This document shows, in pieces, positions 14,363-20,249 of a DNA stretch of 29,183 nucleotides. The notes under the pieces are model-generated. The model was given only the letters and a program-made list of their open reading frames with translations, was not told the origin of the DNA and searched no databases. The translations under genes were made by a program, and so were the position numbers. The stretch's first letter is position 1. Each line of letters starts with the position of its first letter. The DNA is from Candidatus Vogelbacteria bacterium CG10_big_fil_rev_8_21_14_0_10_51_16 (lineage in GTDB: Bacteria > Patescibacteriota > Minisyncoccia > Phycocordibacterales > JACRKE01): the NCBI GenBank assembly GCA_002774795.1, contig PCYI01000029.1:8426-37608 (forward strand). Direction: 5' to 3'.

Positions 14363-14407
14363 GGTGTTGGCTATATTATTTGGGTATTCGGGGTTTTGTG
14401 TGAGTAG

Positions 14408-14515
14408 TTCCCCTCCCCCTAGCCAGGGGGAGGCTGGGATGGGGTAGATTGGTGCTTGTATACGGCTCAACTACAACCCCACCCCTCCCCTCCCCTGGCC
14501 AGAGGAGGGAGCAAC
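14408..14515. repeat. Imperfect inverted repeat of C/G-rich filler
   Basis: CCCCTCCCCCTAGCCAGGGG (14411-14430) with its following AGGCTGGGATGGGG is roughly complementary to the block ACCCCTCCCCTCCCCTGGCC (14481-14500) with its flanks. It lies in the 192-nt gap between two envelope genes, where nothing coding is seen. It looks like a degenerate palindromic element. Confidence 0.55.
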
Positions 14516-14554
14516 CATACTTAATCACACAGGAAACCCAGAATACCCTATTAC

Positions 14555-14971
14555 TTAATCACAGCAGTGCTCAAGCTTTTTCATGAGCTCTTGATAACGA
14601 GGGTCTTTGGCTTTTGCTTCGTCCGCGGTTGGGGTGATGACAATGGGAGCGCGACTAAACAGCACCTGCCCGATGATTGCGAGCACAATCACCTCCACCA
14701 CGATGACAGTCAGGGAAAGATTGATGAGCGCGAAGTAGGCACTCGGCACACCAACGACGAGCACGAGCAGTTTCCACCACTGGGGGTTTTGCATCGCCCA
14801 GAGTAGGCGCTTTTCCCCAAGGCCGGCGATACCCATGACACTTGTCCCCATAAGTAGGGCCGTCGGCAAGAGGTAGCGGTTTGCGTCGAGGTACCCCCAC
14901 ACCATGCCGAGGGAAAGAGCCAGCCAGAGCAGGGCGACACCGATACAGAGCACACAAGGTTTATAGGTCAT
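14555..14971 (-). CDS. Four-helix membrane protein with N-terminal CxxC
   Basis: 138 aa from the ATG at 14971, four nt after the ccdA-like stop, so clearly in the same operon. Four hydrophobic segments are seen (about 7-27, 30-50, 72-88, 90-110). The first carries P5-C6-V-L-C9, a CxxC pair at the membrane face, and the protein ends in E-H-C136-C137-D. This suggests thiol exchange with the adjacent CcdA-like protein, or metal passage. It resembles mercury-transport or DsbB-like small proteins only in layout; I cannot assign a family. A longer start at 15001 would overlap the upstream gene. Confidence 0.7.
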   Translation of the reverse strand: MTYKPCVLCIGVALLWLALSLGMVWGYLDANRYLLPTALLMGTSVMGIAGLGEKRLLWAMQNPQWWKLLVLVVGVPSAYFALINLSLTVIVVEVIVLAIIGQVLFSRAPIVITPTADEAKAKDPRYQELMKKLEHCCD

Positions 14972-14975
14972 TGTT

Positions 14976-15761
14976 TTAGAGTGAGTAGATAATGAAAGCA
15001 AGAATGATGGCGGCGATGCCGGTCCAGAGTCGCATGTCTTCCGTGCGACGTGCTTTCCATGATTCGAGCTTGCTCAAGAACGACTGCTCGCTTGCGAGGG
15101 CGAGCATGATGACCAAGGGCAGGACGAAGATGAGATTGTAGAGCAAAAGATAGCCCAAGCCCACCCATCGCGAAGCTTGGTCGTGTAGGAGTCCAAGGGC
15201 CGACATATAGGGGCCGCCGGTGCAGGGGAATTCACAAAGGCCGACCAGTATCCCAAGCAGTAAGGCGGCCGGAATGGTAGCCTTGTTCATCAAGCTCGCG
15301 ATACGCCCATGCGCCATAGTGGGGATACGAAGCTTCAGTGGGAAATCGGGAAAGAAGTGCTCAACGACGTTCAGAAGACCAACAACAAGCAGAATGACCG
15401 CTCCAAGTTTGGCCATGAAGTGCGGTGTGTTGAAGAGGTGGAGCACCTGGAGAATACCGAGCCCGATGGAGAGATAGACAATGAAGATGCCGAGAATGTA
15501 GACACTGCCGATGGCGAGCACACTTCTCCGTGAGTGGCCGACACTCATCAGAAAGGCGATGGTAATCAGAAGAATAGAGAAGGCGCACGGGTTAACACTA
15601 TCGACCAAGGCCGTTACAGTAAGGAGGGGCAGAAGCCATGTCCCGCTATCGCTCATGCGCCATAGAAGTTCTGAAGCGGTGCTCCCCATAGAGCCGAAGA
15701 GGATGGCCAAGCCGATAACAACGATCGCGACTATTGCGAACAGTTTAAAGCGTGTGCTCAT
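14976..15761 (-). CDS. ccdA: CcdA/DsbD-type transmembrane thiol transporter
   Basis: 261 aa, about seven hydrophobic segments. It carries the paired membrane cysteines of the family: C59 in DSVNPCAFSILL and C180 in LCEFPCTGGPYMSALG, with an extra C176. CcdA proteins carry reducing equivalents from cytosolic thioredoxin across the membrane. In most bacteria they serve cytochrome c maturation, but no cytochrome gene is near. Here the likely acceptors are the Cys-bearing exported proteins of this cluster. It starts 3 nt after the DUF1573 stop and is followed after 4 nt by the CxxC membrane protein, so the three form an operon. The ATG at 15761 has no ribosome site. Confidence 0.85.
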   Translation of the reverse strand: MSTRFKLFAIVAIVVIGLAILFGSMGSTASELLWRMSDSGTWLLPLLTVTALVDSVNPCAFSILLITIAFLMSVGHSRRSVLAIGSVYILGIFIVYLSIGLGILQVLHLFNTPHFMAKLGAVILLVVGLLNVVEHFFPDFPLKLRIPTMAHGRIASLMNKATIPAALLLGILVGLCEFPCTGGPYMSALGLLHDQASRWVGLGYLLLYNLIFVLPLVIMLALASEQSFLSKLESWKARRTEDMRLWTGIAAIILAFIIYSL

Positions 15762-15764
15762 AGT

Positions 15765-16280
15765 TTAGGGTGTAACCATTGCCTTGAAGACGAGCTCGGC
15801 GAGCCGACTACCATTGCCCTCAAGGTAAATGCTTCTACTAATGGGACCGACCCCGGCCGGGCCGTGGGCGGCCGGGTCGAAGACGGCCTCCACCGTGGCG
15901 CTTTCCCCGGGAGCAAGATTGGCGCTAATGGCAAGCCCGGCTCCATGACCGGGCATACCAAATGGCCCATATCTCATTGTGTCAATGGTAAGATTGGCCT
16001 TCGTACACATGCAGGAAGTAAAGATTTTGTTGATTGCAACCGTGCTTGATGAGGTATTCACGAGCGTGAATAGGCGAGAGACATTCCCTTTGGCCATGGA
16101 AACATTACCGAAGTCGTAGCTCGGTTCGTCTACCTGAAGCACGGCCGTACCGGCCACTTTAGTACCTGGATTTTGTGTGTCGTCTATGGGAGTGGAGCTG
16201 GTTGCCTTGCCGATAGCGAGACCGACAACGACAACTGCCACAACCGCCACTACTGAGAGAATTGTTGAGTTATCTTTCAT
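15765..16280 (-). CDS. DUF1573 exported protein with TSCxC motif
   Basis: 171 aa. An N-terminal anchor (7-24) is followed by an immunoglobulin-like fold (46-170). The DUF1573 hallmark is clear: DFGNVSMAKGNVSRLFTLVNTSSSTVAINKIFTSCMCTKA, with C90 and C92 in T-S-C-x-C-T. The insert YGPFGMPGHG before ISANLAPGESATVEAVFDPAAHGP is a less common addition. The role of DUF1573 is not established. The two cysteines and the 3-nt gap to the CcdA-like gene suggest it receives electrons from CcdA. It is the first gene of this operon, 20 nt downstream of a MITE-like element. Confidence 0.85.
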   Translation of the reverse strand: MKDNSTILSVVAVVAVVVVGLAIGKATSSTPIDDTQNPGTKVAGTAVLQVDEPSYDFGNVSMAKGNVSRLFTLVNTSSSTVAINKIFTSCMCTKANLTIDTMRYGPFGMPGHGAGLAISANLAPGESATVEAVFDPAAHGPAGVGPISRSIYLEGNGSRLAELVFKAMVTP

Positions 16281-16300
16281 GGTTGATTTTTTAGTTAACA

Positions 16301-16420
16301 GGACCTAAGAAAATGAGCGTAGTTCGAGGCGCGAGCGAGTAAGCGACCAAACTGTACTAGTGGTACAGTGCGGAAGCGACGGAGTGATGCAACAAAGAAA
16401 TGCGCCATTTGCGTAGGTCC
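16301..16420. mobile_element. Second MITE-like inverted-repeat element (120 bp)
   Basis: It begins GGACCTAAGAAAATGAGCG and ends CGCCATTTGCGTAGGTCC, so the ends are imperfect inverted repeats, with perfect GGACCTA/TAGGTCC outer 7 bp. The centre is a perfect hairpin, ACTGTAC-TAGTG-GTACAGT (16351-16369). It is non-coding and immediately upstream of the DUF1573 gene. The inner AGAAAATGAGCG is shared with the 3338-3510 element, which may mean a common family. Confidence 0.5.
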
Positions 16421-16487
16421 TAAAGAAAAAACCGCAAATGATTGCGGAATAAGGCGACGCACCATGCAACCCACTCTCTGTGGGTTT

Positions 16488-16922
16488 TTACACGGCGCGC
16501 GCAAAGACGAGAGTAGGGCTATGCTCTAAAAGTGCTCGCCACGCGCGAAGAGCGACCAGCACAGGCGAGAGTGCCGGAACAAAAACAAACTCTACAAAAC
16601 CATATGTTTTGTCGGCTATTACACTAGAAAATCCTCTGACTGGTGGCAAAAGAAGAGCCAACAGTGTCAGCACCAAAGCCAACAGTCCGCCCACAAAAAC
16701 AGCGCTTGAAAAACCGGCAATAAAACTGCTATGCAAATTGAGCATCGCGAAACTGCTCATCGGAGAAGTGGTAAGAGGGCAAGGCATCTGCGTGGCCGTG
16801 GCGACGAAGCAGGTGCCATCTTCATGTTCAGCCATGGTCATCGGACCCATGGCAAAAGCCGTAAACAAAGTAAGCCCAAGAAGAGAGGTAATAACTGCAG
16901 TGGCAATCACTGAATATCTCAT
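16488..16922 (-). CDS. Small membrane protein of unknown function
   Basis: 144 aa. A signal-like hydrophobic N-terminus (5-26) is followed by GPMTMAEHEDGTCFVATATQMPCPL, with C38, C48 and several Met and His, then two further hydrophobic segments (about 65-95). The Met/Cys/His-rich loop is reminiscent of small copper- or envelope-stress proteins, but I recognise no family. The start at 16922 lies 10-15 nt after a TATGAT box on the minus strand (16938-16933), so the mRNA has almost no leader. It is separated from the DUF1573 operon by the MITE-like element. Confidence 0.65.
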   Translation of the reverse strand: MRYSVIATAVITSLLGLTLFTAFAMGPMTMAEHEDGTCFVATATQMPCPLTTSPMSSFAMLNLHSSFIAGFSSAVFVGGLLALVLTLLALLLPPVRGFSSVIADKTYGFVEFVFVPALSPVLVALRAWRALLEHSPTLVFARAV

Positions 16923-16975
16923 AGTGTGACTATCATATCATACATGCGGTAGAATAAAAGCGTTCTTTTGTATTT

Positions 16976-17003
16976 CCTAGTGCCTAAAGCCTAGTGCCTG
17001 TAT
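16976..17003. repeat. Heptamer repeat (CCTAGTG, CCTAAAG, CCTAGTG, CCTGTAT)
   Basis: Four units with a 7-base period, lying directly on the rsmE promoter region. The final unit overlaps the -10 box TATACT. Confidence 0.75.
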
Positions 17004-17006
17004 ACT
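17001..17006 (+). promoter_or_regulatory. -10 box of rsmE, leaderless arrangement
   Basis: TATACT ends 6 nt before the rsmE ATG at 17013, placing the expected start of transcription on the ATG. The -35 region lies in the heptamer repeat and is not a good match. Confidence 0.45.
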
Positions 17007-17012
17007 CTCCAC

Positions 17013-17792
17013 ATGTCATACTTTTTAAGCGAAGACAAGCTTTCCGAGGGTAAAGTACTCACCCTCACGGGCGTTGAGGCACGGCACATTCTAGCCTCAC
17101 GGCGCATGAAGCCGGGCGAGACCTTTCATCTGCAGGGGCCGGACGAGGTACGCCACCTGGCCATGTTTGCCGAGCGCAAAGGCAAGAGCGCCCTCGTGGT
17201 CCAAATTGGTCCTATTGTGCCTGCGCCACCGGAGCCACTCCTTCATATTACCCTCTGCCAAGCGCTCGTAGCCGAGCAACCGCTCGATCTCATTATCCAA
17301 AAAGCGACCGAGCTTGGAGTTGCCCGCGTGCTTGTCTTTCCTGCCACCCGCTCCCCCTACCACCTCCCGCCCACGAAGGTCGCGAAGAAGCTCGAGCGCT
17401 GGCGCGCTATTGCCACCGAGGCCGCCAAGCAGTGCGACCGCCTGCGCGGAGTGAATGTCGCATGGGTTTCGTCCCTCAACGAGGGCCTCGAAAACGTTCC
17501 AAATAGTGTGGAACGTTTTTCTCTCTCCCAACACGCTAAACAATCACTCGCCCTACTCCTGCGAAGTAAAGTTGCGGAGATGCGCAACGAAAAATCTGCA
17601 TCTATCCGCGTTCAATCCGCGTCTATCTGCGTTTACGTGGGCCCCGAAGGTGGCTGGAGCGAAGAGGAACATAACCTTTTCAAGACTTCAGGCATTCCCG
17701 AAGTCACCCTCGGCCCCCGCGTCTTGAGAGCGGAAACCGCCGCCATTGCCGCGGCCATCATTATCCAATCACTCGCGGGCGACATGGGCTAG
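17013..17792 (+). CDS. rsmE: 16S rRNA (uracil-1498-N3)-methyltransferase
   Basis: 259 aa. It adds a methyl group to U1498 of 16S rRNA using S-adenosylmethionine. The N-terminal PUA-like part has GVEARHILASRRMKPGE. The SPOUT domain shows QALVAEQPLDLIIQKATELGV, AAKQCDRLRG and the knot motifs YVGPEGGWSEEE and TLGPRVLRAETAAIAA. Two stretches are unlike normal RsmE: residues 160-169, coded by a perfect 11-bp inverted repeat (17491-17519), and 194-207 (ASIRVQSASICV), coded by a CCGCGTT/TCTGCG repeat. Both sit in loops before the catalytic knot, so the enzyme may still work. There is no ribosome site; the mRNA looks leaderless. Confidence 0.92.
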   Translation: MSYFLSEDKLSEGKVLTLTGVEARHILASRRMKPGETFHLQGPDEVRHLAMFAERKGKSALVVQIGPIVPAPPEPLLHITLCQALVAEQPLDLIIQKATELGVARVLVFPATRSPYHLPPTKVAKKLERWRAIATEAAKQCDRLRGVNVAWVSSLNEGLENVPNSVERFSLSQHAKQSLALLLRSKVAEMRNEKSASIRVQSASICVYVGPEGGWSEEEHNLFKTSGIPEVTLGPRVLRAETAAIAAAIIIQSLAGDMG

Positions 17793-17829
17793 CGCCTGCA
17801 CTTGGCGACCGAGTCACTAAGTGACTTCT

Positions 17830-17868
17830 GGTTGTGAGCAGTTACCCCCCAGGTAACTGCTCACAACC
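17830..17868 (+). terminator. Perfect 17-bp hairpin after rsmE
   Basis: GGTTGTGAGCAGTTACC (17830-17846), loop CCCCA, then its exact complement (17852-17868). It lies 38 nt past the rsmE stop. There is no T-run, so it may be a palindromic repeat that also works as a 3' end. A third, single copy of TGTGAGCAGTTAC lies at about 17970. Confidence 0.5.
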
Positions 17869-17885
17869 CTGAGTAAGTGTCTTTG

Positions 17886-17921
17886 CCACCGCTTATAGCG
17901 GGGCCCCGCCAAGGGCGGTGG
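17886..17921. repeat. 36-nt palindromic repeat, copy 1
   Basis: CCACCGCTTATAGCGGGGCC followed by CCGCCAAGGGCGGTGG. The reverse complement occurs with one change at 29130-29165. It sits between rsmE and ahpC. Apart from this element and the hairpins at 17830 and 18137, the gene-free stretch 17793-18193 shows nothing. Confidence 0.85.
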
Positions 17922-18136
17922 CGAGGACGGAACGAGATGTACTCTGCTAGTTAGCCACTACTCATTTTTGTGAGCAGTTACGTTGATTTAGTGGCACAAG
18001 ATCCACCTTTAATTGAAAGTACTCTTAAAACGACGGTAGACTTTATCATCGTTCCGCCTGTCAATAACTTTGAGTTTCGTAACTAAAAGTCTCCACATGC
18101 TCATCGGCCCCAGACCACGTGCCAACTTGCGCGCAT

Positions 18137-18154
18137 CATGCTATCATTAGCATG
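18137..18154 (+). promoter_or_regulatory. Palindrome over the probable ahpC promoter
   Basis: CATGCTA-TCAT-TAGCATG, perfect 7-bp arms. It contains TGCTATCAT, an extended -10 box. It lies 40 nt upstream of the peroxiredoxin ATG, so it may be the operator of an oxidative-stress regulator not encoded in this window. Confidence 0.45.
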
Positions 18155-18193
18155 AACAGAAAAGTATTAGCGGTCATAAACATTTAAAACATC

Positions 18194-18766
18194 ATGCTTA
18201 AAATCAACGAAAAGGTGCCCGACTTCAAGGCCATGGTCTACCACAAGGACGAGTTCCAGGAGGTTGATTCGGCCCAGTATCGCGGTAAGTGGCTAGTGCT
18301 CATCTTCTACCCGGCCGATTTTACTTTTGTCTGCCCAACCGAGCTTGAAGACGCCCAAAAACACTACCACGAGATGCAAAAACTCGGCGCGGAAGTTTTC
18401 TCCGTATCGACCGACACTCACTTCACCCACAAAGCCTGGCACGACTCCTCCCCCGCTATCGGCAAAGTGGACTACCCCATGCTGGCCGACCCATCGGGTG
18501 CTTTGTGCGAGCAGTTCGGCACTTACATTACAGAAGGTGAAGATGCCGGACTCTCTCTCCGTGGCACTTTTATTATCGACCCGGATGGCGTCTTGAAAAC
18601 AATAGAAATCCACGCCAACAACATAGGCAGGTCGGGCCATGAGCTTTTGCGCAAACTCCAAGCCGCCAAGTTTGTGCGTGAACACAAGGGGCTCGTCTGC
18701 CCGGCCGAGTGGGAGCCGGGCGCGGACACGCTCGAGCCAGGTGCGAAGCTGGTGGGGAAAATCTAA
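18194..18766 (+). CDS. ahpC: Typical 2-Cys peroxiredoxin (AhpC type)
   Basis: 190 aa, full length. It reduces hydrogen peroxide and organic peroxides in the cytosol. The peroxidatic C47 sits in FYPADFTFVCPTE with T44 and the partner R123 (SLRGTFIIDPDG). The resolving C169 is in GLVCPAEW near the C-terminus, so it forms intersubunit disulfides as in AhpC/Prx1. No AhpF or thioredoxin reductase is nearby. The ATG at 18194 has no ribosome site (TTTAAAACATC precedes it). A palindrome over the promoter suggests regulation. Confidence 0.95.
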   Translation: MLKINEKVPDFKAMVYHKDEFQEVDSAQYRGKWLVLIFYPADFTFVCPTELEDAQKHYHEMQKLGAEVFSVSTDTHFTHKAWHDSSPAIGKVDYPMLADPSGALCEQFGTYITEGEDAGLSLRGTFIIDPDGVLKTIEIHANNIGRSGHELLRKLQAAKFVREHKGLVCPAEWEPGADTLEPGAKLVGKI

Positions 18767-18852
18767 AGAAAGCAGTAGGCAGTAGTATAGGCGGTTGAAA
18801 GTTTTTTACCCTTCACTCGTCATACCTCATCAATAGTCTAAACATAAACACA

Positions 18853-19641
18853 ATGAACGAAAAAACCAAGAATTGGCTGGGGGTTGCAGGCATCGTGGTA
18901 CTTATCTCGCTCGCATGGAGCGCTCTCTCCGCGGCTCGCTCTTACAGCGCCTCTATCGAGCCGTCCTCTTTCCGCAGTTTCAGCGTACAGGGCGAGGGTG
19001 AAGTGGCCACAGTGGCCGACGTGGCCACCATCAGTTTTTCGGTAACCACCGAAGGCGGGAATGATGTGGGGCCTCTGCAAGCTAAAAACACAGAAGCCAT
19101 GAACGCTATCATTGCCTTTCTTAGGGGGCAAGGAGTGGCTAATGAGGACGTTAAAACGGCCACCTATTCAATCAATCCACGCATGCAGTACTTTGACTGT
19201 TCGTCACGCCTACTCCAAGATAACATTGTCCGCCCTTGTCCCCCCTCAGAGGTGGTCGGCTACACCATCAGCCAGACGGTGGCCGTGAAAATCCGTGACT
19301 TTGAATCCATCGGTACGATTCTTGCCGGAGTGGCAGAACGCGGAGCCACCGGCGTCTCTAACTTACACTTTACCGTGGACGACCCCACCGAGGTGGAGTC
19401 CGAAGCGCGCGCTAAGGCAATAAAGCAGGCAGAGATAAAGGCGCGCGCTATTGCCAAAGCGGCCGGCTTTCGCCTCGGCCGTATCCTCTCCATTGACGAA
19501 GGCGGGTTTGACTACCCGCGCGCCTACGCCACCGACACGAGCTACCTCAAAATGGAAGTAGCTGGGGCCGGGGCCCCGACCATTGAGCCCGGCTCTGAAG
19601 AAATCAAAATCCGCATTACCGTCCGCTACGAAATCAGGTAG
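18853..19641 (+). CDS. SIMPL-domain (DUF541) membrane-anchored protein
   Basis: 262 aa. A signal anchor (9-27, GVAGIVVLISLAWSALSAA) leads to an exported SIMPL domain with FSVQGEGEVATVADVATISFSV, NEDVKTATYSINPRM, GYTISQTVAVKIRDFESIGTIL and KARAIAKAAGFRLGRILSIDE, all typical of DUF541. These proteins form ring-like oligomers and have been linked to oxidative or envelope stress in some bacteria. Its function here is unknown. It follows ahpC by 86 nt on the same strand and might be co-transcribed; the gap holds a decayed heptamer repeat (GCAGTAG twice, 18772-18785). Confidence 0.85.
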   Translation: MNEKTKNWLGVAGIVVLISLAWSALSAARSYSASIEPSSFRSFSVQGEGEVATVADVATISFSVTTEGGNDVGPLQAKNTEAMNAIIAFLRGQGVANEDVKTATYSINPRMQYFDCSSRLLQDNIVRPCPPSEVVGYTISQTVAVKIRDFESIGTILAGVAERGATGVSNLHFTVDDPTEVESEARAKAIKQAEIKARAIAKAAGFRLGRILSIDEGGFDYPRAYATDTSYLKMEVAGAGAPTIEPGSEEIKIRITVRYEIR

Positions 19642-19654
19642 TAGGCGCGGACAG

Positions 19655-19705
19655 CAACTAAATGTACCAGGTACTTAAATTAAAACTACCTGATACATTT
19701 AGTTG
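19655..19705 (+). terminator. Inverted repeat after the SIMPL gene
   Basis: CAACTAAATGTACCAGGTA (19655-19673) and TACCTGATACATTTAGTTG (19687-19705) are complementary at 18 of 19 positions, with a 13-nt A/T-rich loop. It lies 13 nt past the SIMPL stop and could end that transcript, though no T-run follows. Confidence 0.45.
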
Positions 19706-19758
19706 ACTAGACAAAGATTGTTGGATTAGCTACCGTAAGTCACGGAGGTGGTCTTTCG

Positions 19759-20028
19759 GTGGCAATCAAACCATTGTTAAGTAGTCGTACAGAAGCGGAA
19801 ACGGTCAATAACTATGTGTGCTATGACCCCGAGGCGGTAGTAATCAGCAAGGCTCGCAGAATATGGGGAATAATGGATGGATGGAGCCCCAAAGAACTTC
19901 GGGAGCGTAGTGATGCTATCTACACACTCCTTCTTGGGGAAAAAAGAAGGAGGTGTTCGAGGGAGCTTGTCACCACCGTACTCTGTCTCGAGTTCGGCCC
20001 CCGTGAGAAGGGCGAGCCCGATGACTGA
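19759..20028 (+). CDS. Small uncharacterised protein with GTG start
   Basis: 89 aa from a GTG at 19759, preceded by ACGGAGGTGG, a strong ribosome site. It is soluble, mixed helical, with ISKARRIWGIMDGWSPKELRERSDAIYTLLLGEKRRR as the most helical part. It ends in an acidic tail. I know no family. The gene stands alone with its own intrinsic terminator (20050-20076). This layout, and its codon style, match the other ribosome-site-bearing accessory genes at 7903, 24813 and 24992. Confidence 0.6.
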   Translation: MAIKPLLSSRTEAETVNNYVCYDPEAVVISKARRIWGIMDGWSPKELRERSDAIYTLLLGEKRRRCSRELVTTVLCLEFGPREKGEPDD

Positions 20029-20049
20029 AACCAACACCGGCCACTCTCA

Positions 20050-20085
20050 GGGCGGGGAGCACACCACTCCCCGCCCGCTTTGTAT
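20050..20085 (+). terminator. Intrinsic terminator of the GTG-start gene
   Basis: GGGCGGGGAG (20050-20059) pairs perfectly with CTCCCCGCCC (20067-20076), followed by GCTTTGTATT. Confidence 0.7.
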
Positions 20086-20216
20086 TCACAAACACAATGC
20101 CAAATGTTAGGCAAGAGTCGTGGGACCGTTGGACATGTCGTTCGTATGAAAACTACTGCCCAATGCCTTAACGAAGCTACTACCAACCACTCGATATCGT
20201 TCACCGGCATATCCTT

Positions 20217-20222
20217 TATACT
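20217..20222 (+). promoter_or_regulatory. -10 box of recG
   Basis: TATACT, 27 nt before the recG ATG. No convincing -35 is seen. Confidence 0.4.
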
Positions 20223-20249
20223 TTTTGCTTTCTACATTACACTACCTTC

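Noticed and set aside
14363..14470. 36-residue N-terminal extension of the PCCNN protein
   Set aside because: It is coded by C/G-rich repeat sequence and the ATG at 14362 begins a sensible His-rich N-terminus.
17830..17921. CRISPR-like spacing of palindromes after rsmE
   Set aside because: The palindromes differ in sequence, there is no repeat-spacer periodicity and no cas gene.
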